Assembly (NCBI GenBank): GCA_019510185.1
Contig: JAEKKV010000016.1
Span: 1-64,000 of the forward strand
Direction of reading: 5' to 3'
From: Verrucomicrobiota bacterium
GTDB taxonomy: Bacteria; Verrucomicrobiota; Verrucomicrobiia; Opitutales; Opitutaceae
Length of the DNA stretch: 64,000 nucleotides
Shown here: positions 45,221 through 59,493 of the stretch, piece after piece
Position numbering within the stretch: position 1 is the first letter of the stretch
Layout: every line of letters begins with the position of its first letter
Made by a program: the position numbers and the translations under genes
The notes under the pieces: generated by a model
The model's database searches: none
The model's input: the letters and a program-made list of their open reading frames with translations, nothing else
Told to the model about the DNA's origin: nothing

Positions 45221-46477
45221 ATGCCTTCCGTTCTTATCGTAGACGACCTGCTCTCCATCCACGAGATGCTTGATGCGGTGATCCAGCCCACAGGCTTCGC
45301 CACCGCATTCGCCACCGACGGAGAAAAGGCCCTCGTCCGATACAAGGCGGAGAAATTTGACCTGGTGCTGGCCGACATCGACATGAAGCCGATGGACGGG
45401 ATCACGCTGCTGAAGCAGCTGAAGGCGTATGATCCAAGCGCCATCATTGTCATCATGACGGCCTACGCCAGCACGGAGAGCGCGGTGCAGGCCCTCAAGT
45501 TTGGGGCGTTCGATTATCTGCAAAAACCTTTCCGGGTTGATGAACTCATCGCCACGCTCAAGCGGGGCATCGAATTCAAACAATTCAGCGCCGAGCGCGC
45601 GAATGTCGCCTCCGCGCCGGCGGTCAAGGCGGCCGATGTGGACAGCCGCCTCGTCGGTCAGAGCGCTCAAAATCGGAAGCTCGTCCAGCAGGTGAAGAAA
45701 CTGGCCGCCGTGCGGACCCCCGTGCTCCTTCAGGGCGAGAACGGCTCGGGCAAAACCACGGTGGCCGAAATCCTTCACGCCGGCAGCGCCGCCCCCGACG
45801 CTCCGCTCGTGCGCATCGACTGCGCGCTGAGTTCCGCGGCGGATTTTCACGATGGCTTGCTCGGGCAGAACGGCACCGGCGGCGCCTGGGTTCAGCAGGC
45901 CCGCGGCGGCACCCTCCTGCTTCAGAATCTCCAGTGCCTCGCCCTTCCCACGCAGCAGGAGCTGGTCGGCGTCCTGCGCAACACGGCGCACGGCTTTCGC
46001 CTCATTTGCACCACTGCGGAGGATCTGGAGAAGCTTACGGATGAAGGCCGTTTCAACGACGAGCTGTTTTATCGCGTGGCTTCGCTGCCCGTCGGATTGT
46101 CTCCCCTGCGTGATCGCATCGAGGACATTCCGGCGTTGGTAAAATATTTTCTCACGAAAGCCTCCAATCCCAACTTCGATGCGAACCTCGTCGAGTTTAC
46201 CGAAGACGCCTTGGAAACCCTCCGGGCTTACCACTGGCCGGGCAATCTTTCCGAGCTCGGCCAAGTCGTCACCAAAATCGCCGCCACCACCGAGACGCGT
46301 GTGGTGACCTCGCAGCAGCTTCCCTTGCGCCTGAAGGAGATCAAGGACTGGCCGAAGCTCGCCGATTATCTGGCCGGCCAAGAACGCCAATATTTGGAGA
46401 TGGTCCTGAACGCCTGCCGCGGGGACAAGGCCGTCGCCGCCAAGATTCTTGGGGTCGAGCCGGCGAAATTGGGCTGA
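45221..46477 (+). CDS. response regulator with degenerate NtrC-type AAA+ domain
   Basis: The protein has 418 residues. The receiver domain is intact: Asp8-Asp9, phospho-acceptor Asp52, Thr80, Lys102. The central domain keeps Walker A GENGSGKT (172-179), but at the Walker B position GGTLLLQNL has Gln235-Asn236 where active members have Asp-Glu. The GAFTGA loop for sigma-54 contact is absent (GQNGTGGAWVQQ instead), and the sensor-II motif reads GNLSEL rather than GNVREL. The C-terminus AAKILGVEPAKLG resembles the first half of a Fis HTH and then stops. So it can probably be phosphorylated but cannot act as a normal sigma-54 activator. Its role is inferred as a non-canonical regulator or protein-interaction switch. 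Confidence 0.75.
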   Translation: MPSVLIVDDLLSIHEMLDAVIQPTGFATAFATDGEKALVRYKAEKFDLVLADIDMKPMDGITLLKQLKAYDPSAIIVIMTAYASTESAVQALKFGAFDYLQKPFRVDELIATLKRGIEFKQFSAERANVASAPAVKAADVDSRLVGQSAQNRKLVQQVKKLAAVRTPVLLQGENGSGKTTVAEILHAGSAAPDAPLVRIDCALSSAADFHDGLLGQNGTGGAWVQQARGGTLLLQNLQCLALPTQQELVGVLRNTAHGFRLICTTAEDLEKLTDEGRFNDELFYRVASLPVGLSPLRDRIEDIPALVKYFLTKASNPNFDANLVEFTEDALETLRAYHWPGNLSELGQVVTKIAATTETRVVTSQQLPLRLKEIKDWPKLADYLAGQERQYLEMVLNACRGDKAVAAKILGVEPAKLG

Positions 46478-46612
46478 TCGGCTTGTGACGGGGGAGGGAG
46501 TTTCTCCGCCTGCGCCCGGGCGGATTTGGTGTGTGGGTTGAATCGCGGTTACGGCCGCCTTTCCGCTTGCCCCGTCGCGGACGCGTCCCAACCTTCACGG
46601 GCACTCACGTCC

Positions 46613-49855
<3,243 letters not shown>

Positions 49856-49859
49856 GGTC

Positions 49860-50714
49860 ATGTCGGCAACCCCCACGCTCGTCGCCCTCCTCCACGGCCC
49901 CGACCAGCCCGGTCTGGTGGCCCGTGTGGCCGGGTGGATCTTCGAGCGCGGGGGCAACATCCTCCATGCCGATCAGCACCGGGACATGGAGGCGGGGGTG
50001 TTTTTCCAGCGCGTCGAGTGGGTGCCGGCCAAGGGTAATGCCTCGGCCGATACCGATGGCTTTCACGCTTTCGCCGCCTCGCTCGGCATGCAGGCGCGGG
50101 TCACGTCCTCCTCGCACCGCCCGCGCATGGCGGTGTTTGTTTCGAAATTCGACCACTGCTTTCACGACCTGGCGTTGCGCTGGAAATCTGGCGAGTACGC
50201 CTGCGATCTCGTGGCGGTGATGTCCAACCATGCCGACCTCGAGGCGACGGCGAAGGGCTACGGCCTGGCCTACCACGTGATCCCGGTCACGGCCGCGACC
50301 AAGGCCGAGTCCGAGGCGCGCCAGCTGGCGTTGCTTCGCTCGCTGGATGTCGAACTCGTGGTGCTGGCGCGCTACATGCAGGTGCTGTCGGATGATTTTC
50401 TCAAGGCCTTCGCCCGGCCGGTCATCAACATTCATCATTCGTTCCTGCCCGCGTTTGCCGGCGGCCGTCCCTACCATCAAGCCGCGGAGCGCGGGGTGAA
50501 GCTCATCGGCGCCACCGCCCATTATGCGACCGCCGTGCTGGACGACGGCCCGATCATCCAGCAGGACGTGACGCGCGTGACACATCGCCACGGCGTCGAG
50601 GATCTTGTCCGCAAAGGTCGCGACTTGGAGAAAATCGTCCTGGCACAGGCCGTGCGCTGGCATTTGGAGAGCCGCGTGCTCGTTTACGGCAACAAGACCG
50701 TGGTGTTTGACTGA
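49860..50714 (+). CDS. purU: formyltetrahydrofolate deformylase
   Basis: The protein has 284 residues. The N-terminal ACT domain (LVALLHGPDQPGLVARVAGWI, LHADQHRDMEAGVFFQRVEW) is followed by a formyltransferase-like domain with NIHHSFLPAFAGGRPYHQA, IGATAHYAT and DDGPIIQQDV, carrying the catalytic His and Asp. It releases formate and THF from 10-formyl-THF, balancing one-carbon units. It starts four bases after carB, so the two are co-transcribed. Confidence 0.95.
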   Translation: MSATPTLVALLHGPDQPGLVARVAGWIFERGGNILHADQHRDMEAGVFFQRVEWVPAKGNASADTDGFHAFAASLGMQARVTSSSHRPRMAVFVSKFDHCFHDLALRWKSGEYACDLVAVMSNHADLEATAKGYGLAYHVIPVTAATKAESEARQLALLRSLDVELVVLARYMQVLSDDFLKAFARPVINIHHSFLPAFAGGRPYHQAAERGVKLIGATAHYATAVLDDGPIIQQDVTRVTHRHGVEDLVRKGRDLEKIVLAQAVRWHLESRVLVYGNKTVVFD

Positions 50715-50793
50715 GCCGGTCGGCTTGCGGTCGCCGGAACTCCCGTCTTTACGCCATCCGGCCGATCTGTTTCGGTCGCGGTTTCCCAACGCC

Positions 50794-51540
50794 ATGCCCA
50801 CGCCTCCGACCAACACCGCTCCTTCCTCTTCCTCCGGTGACGACCGCAATCTCGTGCCGGTTGATGAAAACTATATCGCACCGAGCTTGGAGGATCGTCT
50901 GGCCCTGTTCTGGGCGAAACACTCGCGCACGGTGCTGGCGACATGCGCCGTCGTGTTGATCGCGATTCTGGCCAAGGGTGGCTACGAGGTGTTTGCCGCG
51001 CAGCGTGAGAAGGGCATCGCCGCCGCCTATGCGGCCGCTTCGACCGATGCGCAGCTCAAGGCGTTCATCGCGGACCACGCCACCCATTCGCTCGCTGGTA
51101 TCGCGCAGCTCCGTCTCGCGGATCAGGCTTATGCGGCGGCCAACTACGCCGACGCCCAGTCCGGTTATGAAAAGGCTGCCGGTATTCTCACGGGCACGAT
51201 CTTCGGTCAGCGCGCCCGGATCGGCGCGGCGATCGCCCGCTTGCAGGCCGGCAAAACCGCGGAAGGTGAAGCGGCGTTGAGGCAAATCGTGACCGACTTG
51301 GCTGTGATCAAGATTATCCGGGCCGAGGCCGCCTACCAGCTTGCCGCCTTTGCGACGGATGCGGGCCGGACGGAAGAGGCGACGAAATGGATTACGCAGG
51401 CGACGGCGATCGACCCCGCCGGGCAGTGGGCGCAACGCGCTCTCCTGTTGCGTGCCAGCCAGCCGGCCGCTGCGGCCGATCCCGTGGCCAGCGACAAGAA
51501 AGAGGCGGCTCCCGCCGTCAATTTCAAGCCGTCCTCCTGA
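50794..51540 (+). CDS. membrane-anchored TPR protein, YfgM-like
   Basis: The protein has 248 residues. Residues 48-68 form one membrane helix (VLATCAVVLIAILAKGGYEV), preceded by a short cytoplasmic tail with VDENYIAPSLEDRLALFW. The rest holds helical repeats: GIAQLRLADQAYAAANYADAQSGYEKAAG (parts: GIAQLRLADQAYAAAN, YADAQSGYEKAAG) and AYQLAAFATDAGRTEEATKWI. YfgM-like proteins sit near the Sec translocon in E. coli; homology here is at the level of topology and repeat type. It precedes tRNA-Pro. Confidence 0.6.
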   Translation: MPTPPTNTAPSSSSGDDRNLVPVDENYIAPSLEDRLALFWAKHSRTVLATCAVVLIAILAKGGYEVFAAQREKGIAAAYAAASTDAQLKAFIADHATHSLAGIAQLRLADQAYAAANYADAQSGYEKAAGILTGTIFGQRARIGAAIARLQAGKTAEGEAALRQIVTDLAVIKIIRAEAAYQLAAFATDAGRTEEATKWITQATAIDPAGQWAQRALLLRASQPAAAADPVASDKKEAAPAVNFKPSS

Positions 51541-51580
51541 GCCGTGCCGGCTCTGGCTCTCCGTTGGAAACACTTCCAAA

Positions 51581-51657
51581 TGGTCGGGGCGATAGGATTC
51601 GAACCTACGACCTCCTGGTCCCAAACCAGGCGCTCTACCAGACTAAGCTACACCCCG
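51581..51657 (-). tRNA. tRNA-Pro (anticodon TGG)
   Basis: Read on the minus strand: acceptor CGGGGTG / CGCCCCG (one T-G pair), anticodon stem CCTGG / CCAGG with loop TTTGGGA, T-loop TTCGAAT, base 73 A and encoded CCA. Total 77 bases. Confidence 0.96.
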
Positions 51658-51802
51658 GACAAGCGGCCATAAGGTTCGGGATGGCGCGGAAGTGTCAACC
51701 CAATCTCCTGTCGTTACGGCTATGTTAAGACTCTGCATACTCTCTGCTTGCTTAGCACCGGCTTTCCACCTAACCCTCAGCTTCAAACCTTTTTTTATCT
51801 AA

Positions 51803-52336
51803 ATGGATACTATCTCTCGTGAGAATAACAGCTACCTGCCGGTCGCTGGCGTGATCGTCGGTGTGCTGGCCCTCGTCCTTTCCGGCGTGGCTCTGGCCAA
51901 GATTTCTTCTGCCAAAAAAGAACTGGGTGCTCAGATCGAGCAGCAGGTTTCCAAAATCGACGAAGCTGACGGCAAGGCGACCAACGCGGTCTCCGCTGCC
52001 GACAAGGCGAACAGCGGTGTCACCAAGCTCGCGAGCGACACCCAGGCTGCTTTCACCCAGGTTGCCCAGGAAATCGGCAACATCCGCGGTGAGATCACCA
52101 AGGTTCAGGAGTCCGCCAAAGCTCCCAAGGCCGCCGCCAAGGGTGACAAGGCTGCCGCCTCCAAGGAGCCTGCGGTTGCCGGCCCCGACGAATACGTGGT
52201 CAAGGGTGGCGACACGCTCAACAAGATCGCCAAGGCGCACGGCATCAGCCTCGCTGATCTCCAGGCCGTCAACCCCGGTGTTGACTCGAGCAAGCTGAAG
52301 GTTGGCCAGAAGATCAAACTTCCCGCCAAGAAATAA
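51803..52336 (+). CDS. LysM-domain membrane protein with coiled coil
   Basis: The protein has 177 residues. Residues 11-31 form a membrane helix (YLPVAGVIVGVLALVLSGVAL in parts YLPVAGVIVG, VLALVLSGVAL). Residues 34-105 form a charged coiled coil rich in Lys, Ala and Gln. A Lys/Ala linker follows, then a LysM domain from about 128 (YVVKGGDTLNKIAKAHGIS, LQAVNPGVDSSKLKVGQKIKL in parts). LysM binds peptidoglycan, so this spans membrane to cell wall. It has its own terminator and tRNA-flanked promoter. Confidence 0.82.
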   Translation: MDTISRENNSYLPVAGVIVGVLALVLSGVALAKISSAKKELGAQIEQQVSKIDEADGKATNAVSAADKANSGVTKLASDTQAAFTQVAQEIGNIRGEITKVQESAKAPKAAAKGDKAAASKEPAVAGPDEYVVKGGDTLNKIAKAHGISLADLQAVNPGVDSSKLKVGQKIKLPAKK

Positions 52337-52360
52337 GCTTCGCCCGGTTTAAGCTTTAAG

Positions 52361-52394
52361 CCTCCCACCTCTCAACGGTCGGGAGGTTTTTTTT
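52361..52394 (+). terminator. intrinsic terminator of the LysM gene
   Basis: CCTCCC-ACC (52361-52369) pairs with GGT-C-GGGAGG (52377-52386) with a bulged C, followed by eight T. It overlaps the leader of the NUDIX gene, which begins at 52399. Confidence 0.85.
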
Positions 52395-52398
52395 GGCC

Positions 52399-52974
52399 AT
52401 GAGTTCCCATCCTTCACAACCCTCCCGCTGGGAAAAAGGCGGCAACCGTCCGCTGGCCGCCACACGCATCTTCGATGTCCTCGGCGTCAACTACCGGCAT
52501 CCGGTGCGCGATACCCAGCGCGAGTTCGTCGTCATCGACGCGCCGGACTGGGTCAATATCGTCGCGCTTACACCGGATCATCGGCTGGTGTTGGTGAATC
52601 AATTTCGTTTCGGCATCGATGAGTTTTCCTGGGAAGTACCCGGCGGAGTCATCGACCCCGGCGAGGATCCGGTTGCCGCCGGTCTGCGCGAGCTGGCCGA
52701 GGAGACGGGCTTTACCGGCACCTCGGTGCGATTGCTGGGAAGCGTGCGCCCCAATCCGGCGATCTTGAACAATACCTGCCACCTTGTGCTGGTCGAAGGC
52801 GCGACACGCACGGAAGTTTTGGAGTGGGACCCCGACGAGGAGATAGAGGTGTGCACATTGCCCGTGGACGAGGTTTACGCCTGGGCGCAGAGCGGTCGGA
52901 TCACGCACTCGTTGGTATTGAACGCCCTCCTCCTGTTTGCCCCGCGCTGGGCGGAGCTCAAAGGGGTCCGTTAA
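52399..52974 (+). CDS. NUDIX hydrolase, ADP-ribose pyrophosphatase-like
   Basis: The protein has 191 residues from the ATG at 52399 (a TTG at 52393 is in frame). The NUDIX box GVIDPGEDPVAAGLRELAEETGF is complete (parts: GVIDPGEDPVAAG, LRELAEETGF). The N-terminal strand dimer region VLGVNYRHPVRDTQREFVV and VWVxIV-like DWVNIVALT fit the ADP-ribose pyrophosphatase branch. The start overlaps the T-tract of the preceding terminator, so an internal promoter is expected. Substrate inferred. Confidence 0.82.
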   Translation: MSSHPSQPSRWEKGGNRPLAATRIFDVLGVNYRHPVRDTQREFVVIDAPDWVNIVALTPDHRLVLVNQFRFGIDEFSWEVPGGVIDPGEDPVAAGLRELAEETGFTGTSVRLLGSVRPNPAILNNTCHLVLVEGATRTEVLEWDPDEEIEVCTLPVDEVYAWAQSGRITHSLVLNALLLFAPRWAELKGVR

Positions 52975-53052
52975 AGGGCCTGAAAACGCGCATTTTCTGC
53001 GTTCCGCCATTTGACAGTCCGTGGCGGCTGGCTAGCATGGCTGCCTTCCTTG

Positions 53053-54309
53053 ATGCCGCCCGCGCCCACGTTTGCCAATCATCCAGCCGTTTTGGAGTCC
53101 GCGCCGGATGGCCGCCTGCCCCTTCCGCTTGAGAAGGAGATCCGCCGGATTTACGAGCGGAGTCCGCTGTATGCGCAGCGATTCACGCTGCATTCCGAGC
53201 CGCTCCACTGGTCGTGTTATCGCGAGATTCCGGCGCTTTCGAAAAAGGAGATTGTCGAGCGGGGACATCAGGCGTTTTTCGCGGATTATTCCGTGATCGA
53301 GCGCGGTCTTCAGGATCGGAAATTCGAATACGAGTCCACCGGCGGCACCACCCAGTCGCCGATGACGGTCATCATGGAAGACGGCTGGTGGAATGCTCAG
53401 ACAGCGCGCGCCTACCAGGCCCACCCTCTGCTCGCCCCGTATGCCGGCCGCCCGTATCGCAAGTGCGTCCTCGCGCCGGTGGGATGCTCGAGCAACATCT
53501 GTCCCTACGAGGATCACCCGTTTCCGCACCGTTATTTCGATGGCACGGTTTACCTGAATCTGACCAGCGATCCGTTTGTGTTTCCCGAAGGGGAGTGGGA
53601 TCGCATCGTCACGGAGTTGCAGGCGGTGCAACCCGAGGTGATCGAAGGCGAGCCGGTTTATCTTTCCCTGCTGGCGCGCGCGGTGCGCAAGCGCGGTGTC
53701 ACAGTGCCGAGCGTGAAGGTGGTGATCCTGACGTATGGCAAGGCCAGCCTGCAGCACAGCCGCCGCATCGCCGAGGCGTTTCCCGCGCCGCAGGTCGATC
53801 TCTACGGGTCCACCGAGGCGGGGTACATTTTCATCGGCGGAGCGTTTCAGGATGATTCCCGGGTGATCGATGCTAACGTGTTCGTCGAGCTCACGCCCTA
53901 TCGGGACTTGGCTGAGGTTTTTCAAATTCATGTGACCACGCGCGATCGCGAGGCGATGCCGCTCTTGCGCTATCACACGGGCGACATCGTGCGTCGTCTG
54001 CCGTCCGGTTACCGTCTGCTGGGCCGCGAGGGCGGGCTTTATTTTCGGCCCGACGGCGGGCTGGTCTCGCCGTCCGAGATCGATGCGGCGCTGCCGGCGG
54101 GATTTGCATGCTGGCACTACAGCCTCGTGCAGACGACGGAGAACCGGTGGGACTTCCATTATGTGGCGGACGAGGTGGCGCCAAAGTCCGTCGAAGGCGC
54201 CATTGCGGCGGTCTTGGGACCGGGCGCGCGTGTGGTGGCGTTTCGCCGCCGTTTTATTGCGCCGGCGGCGAGCGGGAAGTTTGCGCTGCTCAAGCCGCTG
54301 CTGAAGTGA
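53053..54309 (+). CDS. PaaK-like acyl-CoA ligase / adenylate-forming enzyme
   Basis: The protein has 418 residues from the ATG at 53053. YESTGGTTQSPM is the adenylation P-loop, VDLYGSTEAGY is the A5 core motif, and LRYHTGDIVRRLPSG corresponds to the A7 motif. The overall order and length match the phenylacetate-CoA ligase (PaaK) family. The catalytic C-terminal Lys region ends in GKFALLKPLLK. No aromatic-degradation genes are nearby, so the acid substrate is unknown. Confidence 0.75.
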   Translation: MPPAPTFANHPAVLESAPDGRLPLPLEKEIRRIYERSPLYAQRFTLHSEPLHWSCYREIPALSKKEIVERGHQAFFADYSVIERGLQDRKFEYESTGGTTQSPMTVIMEDGWWNAQTARAYQAHPLLAPYAGRPYRKCVLAPVGCSSNICPYEDHPFPHRYFDGTVYLNLTSDPFVFPEGEWDRIVTELQAVQPEVIEGEPVYLSLLARAVRKRGVTVPSVKVVILTYGKASLQHSRRIAEAFPAPQVDLYGSTEAGYIFIGGAFQDDSRVIDANVFVELTPYRDLAEVFQIHVTTRDREAMPLLRYHTGDIVRRLPSGYRLLGREGGLYFRPDGGLVSPSEIDAALPAGFACWHYSLVQTTENRWDFHYVADEVAPKSVEGAIAAVLGPGARVVAFRRRFIAPAASGKFALLKPLLK

Positions 54310-54553
54310 GTGTCGCGGACCGGCGCTTGCGCGTTCGCCACACGTTTCTTGCTTATGGCGGACTGTTTCTTGTCGGCCGTCCAAAGCATGCTTCTGAAAG
54401 AGGTTAGGCAGGCTAATATGGCGTTGGATTTGCCCGGCCGACCCGATCCTTCCCTTTACAAGCGGGAGGGCCGATCCCTACGGTGACGGCTCACGGAAAC
54501 GCCTTTTCATGGGCGGCCGCTTTCTCCCGATCACCCGACCCCGACCTACCACG

Positions 54554-55366
54554 ATGAGCCTCATTGGTAATCTCTTCACCTCCTCCATCGGACGAAAATT
54601 CCTCATGGCCGTGTCTGGCGTGATCCTGATCGGCTTTGTGGCCGGCCATCTGGTGGGCAACCTCCAGATCTTCGGATCGCCCGACCGGATCAATGGCTAT
54701 GCTCATTTTCTGCAATCGCTCGGGCCGGCGCTTTGGGCAATGCGTCTCGTGCTGCTTGCCGCCGTGGCGATTCACATCTGGGCGGCCGTGGTGCTCACGT
54801 TGGAGAACAAGGCCGCCCGCGGACTTGTCGGCAGCCGTTACGGCGTGAAGCACACCATCCGGGCGACGCTGGCGTCGCGCACCATGCGTTGGACCGGCAT
54901 CGTGGTGTTTGCCTTCATCGTTTATCACATCGCGCAGTTCACCCTCGGTGTGGCCGGACATGAGACCTTTAAAGGCGCTCTGCCGAAGTGGACCATGCTG
55001 GAAGACGCCCGCGAGTTTGGCGTGCCGCTGGCCGCCAAGGGCGATGCGGTCGCGGATGTTTACAGTATGGTGTTCCTCGGCTTCGCGAGCCCCGTCGTTT
55101 CGCTCTTTTACATCGTGGCGACCAGCCTGCTGGCCTTTCACCTCCTGCACGGTTTCGACTCCCTGTTTCAAACGCTCGGCTGGCGCAATCACCAGTGGTC
55201 CGGCGGCCTTCGCAAGGTCACCATCGCTTTCTGCCTGTTCTATTTTCTGGGCAATCTCGCCATTCCCGGTGCGATTCTGACCGGCCTCCTCAAACCGGCC
55301 GCCGGCACCTATGCCGCAAAGGTGGCCGTCACTTCCGCCGCTCCCGTCTCTGTCGCCCAACGCTAA
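54554..55366 (+). CDS. sdhC: succinate dehydrogenase cytochrome b558 subunit
   Basis: The protein has 270 residues from the ATG at 54554; 15 upstream in-frame codons are rejected. Five membrane helices are predicted. Heme-ligand His positions lie in [36 protein letters not shown] and [19 protein letters not shown]. This is the one-subunit, two-heme (type B, b558 family) anchor typical of menaquinone-using succinate dehydrogenases. It begins the sdhCAB operon. Confidence 0.93.
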   Translation: MSLIGNLFTSSIGRKFLMAVSGVILIGFVAGHLVGNLQIFGSPDRINGYAHFLQSLGPALWAMRLVLLAAVAIHIWAAVVLTLENKAARGLVGSRYGVKHTIRATLASRTMRWTGIVVFAFIVYHIAQFTLGVAGHETFKGALPKWTMLEDAREFGVPLAAKGDAVADVYSMVFLGFASPVVSLFYIVATSLLAFHLLHGFDSLFQTLGWRNHQWSGGLRKVTIAFCLFYFLGNLAIPGAILTGLLKPAAGTYAAKVAVTSAAPVSVAQR

Positions 55367-55380
55367 CGCTTTCCCCCGCC

Positions 55381-57303
<1,923 letters not shown>

Positions 57304-57352
57304 CCCGCCTTCCGGTTTCTCAACTCTCAGTCCCCTCTAATCTTTTCCTCCG

Positions 57353-58165
57353 ATGGTCGCCGCAAACTCAACCAAAACGATCTCCGTCACGATTCGCGTC
57401 TGGCGTCAGGATGGTCCGGACAAGCCCGGGGCGTTCAAAGACTATCCCGCGACGAACCTCAGTCCCGACATGTCTTTCCTCGAGATGCTCGACGTCGTGA
57501 ACGACGGGCTCACGTTGAACGGCGAGGAGCCCATCGCGTTCGCGCACGACTGTCGCGAGGGCATCTGCGGCACCTGTTCACTGGTCATCAATGGCAAGCC
57601 CCACGGACCCAACAAAGCCGTCGCCAGCTGTCAGACCTACATGCGTTCCTTCCAGGACGGCGAGACGATCGTCATCGAGCCGTTCCGCGCCAATCCCTTT
57701 CCGGTGATCAAGGATCTCATCACCGATCGCTCCGCCTTCGACAAGATTCAGCAGGCGGGCGGTTTCATCAGTGTGCGCACCGGCGCCGCTTGTGATGCTA
57801 ACGCCACTCCCGTGCCCAAGGAAAACGCCGATCTTGCGATGGACGCCGCCCAATGCATCGGCTGCGGCGCTTGCGTTGCAGCCTGCAAAAACGCTTCCGC
57901 CATGCTCTTTGTTTCGGCGAAGGTTTCGCAGCTCGGTCTCTTGCCGCAAGGTCAGCCCGAGCGGGACAAGCGTGTTCTCAACATGGTTGCGACGATGGAC
58001 TCGCTCGGCTTCGGCAGCTGCACCAACCAATACGAATGCAGCGCCGCCTGCCCGAAGGCGATCAGCCACGATTTCATCGCCCGTATGAATCGCGATTACG
58101 TGAAAGCCAGCTTCCGCGCCTCTTTCCGACCCGTCAGCGCCGGCGCTTCCGGCGGCGCGGGTTAA
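57353..58165 (+). CDS. sdhB: succinate dehydrogenase iron-sulfur subunit
   Basis: The protein has 270 residues. The [2Fe-2S] ligands are Cys67, Cys72, Cys75 and Cys93 (CREGICGTC plus a later Cys). The [4Fe-4S]/[3Fe-4S] ligands are Cys168, Cys171, Cys174, Cys178 and Cys223, Cys229, Cys233 in [11 protein letters not shown] and [12 protein letters not shown]. It passes electrons from SdhA to the cytochrome b anchor. Last gene of sdhCAB, followed by a terminator. Confidence 0.97.
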   Translation: MVAANSTKTISVTIRVWRQDGPDKPGAFKDYPATNLSPDMSFLEMLDVVNDGLTLNGEEPIAFAHDCREGICGTCSLVINGKPHGPNKAVASCQTYMRSFQDGETIVIEPFRANPFPVIKDLITDRSAFDKIQQAGGFISVRTGAACDANATPVPKENADLAMDAAQCIGCGACVAACKNASAMLFVSAKVSQLGLLPQGQPERDKRVLNMVATMDSLGFGSCTNQYECSAACPKAISHDFIARMNRDYVKASFRASFRPVSAGASGGAG

Positions 58166-58211
58166 GCATGGCTTTTCGCGTACGCCTCGCAGCGTGCGTC
58201 AAATTGCTTCA

Positions 58212-58240
58212 GACGCCCTCAGGCCGAGGGCGTCTTTTTT
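58212..58240 (+). terminator. intrinsic terminator of sdhCAB
   Basis: GACGCCCTC (58212-58220) pairs with GAGGGCGTC (58226-58234) around AGGCC and is followed by TTTTTTT. It lies 46 bases after the sdhB stop. Confidence 0.92.
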
Positions 58241-58439
58241 TTGTAAAAATCACGGCAACCGGGAAAACGCCGCTCCGTTTTGCAGTAAAAATATTCATTC
58301 TTGAGGGCTTTATTTCCCAGGGTACCTGCATAAGGTTGATTAATCCTGCCGGTGCATCGCTTAAGAACCCCAACTGACCTCGAGGGATGCGCCCGACAGT
58401 AAACCCAACGGAGAATCGTCTCCTTATCCATAACCCTCC

Positions 58440-58631
58440 ATGTCTAACTCCCTCAAAGCGGCTCTTCATTGGGCTGCGCTTCTGGCTCTTGCGGCCATTG
58501 TGATCTGCACGATTGTTTACTCGGTTTGGGCCTTGGTGGCCTTGGTTGTTTCCTGTGTCTGTCTTCTGGGCGCTCAGGAATACGAACTCATTGGCCGCGC
58601 TCGGAGCATCAAGGTTCGAGGCGAGAACTGA
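58440..58631 (+). CDS. 63-residue two-helix membrane protein
   Basis: Two hydrophobic segments, LHWAALLALAAIVICTIVY and WALVALVVSCVCLLGAQEY, end in a short polar tail (IGRARSIKVRGEN). I do not recognise a family. It is probably real because it has its own long leader, ends just before a strong terminator, and stands alone between sdhB and a convergent gene. The leader CCATAACCCTCC has no Shine-Dalgarno sequence. A role in membrane complex assembly is speculative. Confidence 0.6.
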   Translation: MSNSLKAALHWAALLALAAIVICTIVYSVWALVALVVSCVCLLGAQEYELIGRARSIKVRGEN

Positions 58632-58656
58632 ACGTATTCAGCTCTTTGCCTTTTCA

Positions 58657-58689
58657 CGCGCGATCCGTTTTCGGATCGCGCGTTTTTTT
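58657..58689 (+). terminator. intrinsic terminator of the small membrane protein gene
   Basis: CGCGCGATCCG (58657-58667) and CGGATCGCGCG (58672-58682) form a perfect 11-base stem with loop TTTT, then TTTTTTT. Confidence 0.92.
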
Positions 58690-58725
58690 GCGGCTAGCTT
58701 CAGCCGCCCTCGGAAAAGGCGATGG

Positions 58726-59457
58726 TCACTTCACCGCCGCCCACACGCGCTGGACGTCGTCGTGATCTTCCAACGCCTGCAAAAATTCACCGACATCCGC
58801 GCGATCGGTTTCGGAGAGCTCGGGAAACATCTTGGCCACATAGCCGATTTCGCTCGTGACCACGGTCCAGCCGTTGGTGCTCAACCAGGTTGAGGCGGCA
58901 TGCACCGCCGTGCGATCGGTGTGAAAGCGCGCTCCCGTTGCCCCTTCGGGGATGTCGTCGTTTTGCGTGTGGTCGATGGCTTCGAAATCATTCGCTCCGG
59001 CCTCGATCGCGGCGGCTTCGAGGTCGACCCCTGCTGGGGTCGTGTGGGCTTCGACGATGCCCACGTGTTCAAACAGGAACTTGTTGCTGCCGGTCGTGCC
59101 GAGGACGCCTTTTTTGAAGAGCACGCGCATCTCGGGCGTGGTTCGCTGCACATTATCGGTGTAAACTTCGACGATGACCGCCACTTTGTGCGGGGCGTAG
59201 CCTTCGAAAACGATGTGGTCCATGACCATCTTTTCACCGCCGATGCCGGCGCCTTTGTTGACGGCGCGCTCGATCACGTCGCGAGTCACACTGGCTTTCT
59301 TGGCCTTCTCGACCGCGGCGAAAAGGCGGGCGTTGGCCGCCATGTCGGGGCCGCCGATCTTGGCGGCGACAGTGATTTCCTTGACCAGCTTTCCGACGAG
59401 CTGACCCTTTTTATTGTTAACGATCGCGCGTTTCGCGTGAAGCCATTGGCGTCCCAT
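58726..59457 (-). CDS. YebC/PmpR-family protein (YeeN-like)
   Basis: The protein has 243 residues. GKLVKEITVAAKIGGPDM, ARLFAAVEKAKKASVTRDVIERAVNKG (parts: RLFAAVEKAKKASVT, RDVIERAVNKGAG), FEGYAPHKVAVIVEVYTDN, NRT-like NVQRTTPEMRVLFKKG and DALEDDDDVQ-like ALEDHDDVQRVW define the family. The start MGRQWLHAKRAIV lacks the usual MAGHSKWANIKHRK and is closer to YeeN. Members act as DNA-binding regulators and as translation factors that relieve polyproline stalling. It converges with the small membrane protein gene. Confidence 0.87.
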   Translation of the reverse strand: MGRQWLHAKRAIVNNKKGQLVGKLVKEITVAAKIGGPDMAANARLFAAVEKAKKASVTRDVIERAVNKGAGIGGEKMVMDHIVFEGYAPHKVAVIVEVYTDNVQRTTPEMRVLFKKGVLGTTGSNKFLFEHVGIVEAHTTPAGVDLEAAAIEAGANDFEAIDHTQNDDIPEGATGARFHTDRTAVHAASTWLSTNGWTVVTSEIGYVAKMFPELSETDRADVGEFLQALEDHDDVQRVWAAVK

Positions 59458-59493
59458 AAGAACACAAGGGCTTAGCGGGCCCCCGTGGCCCGA

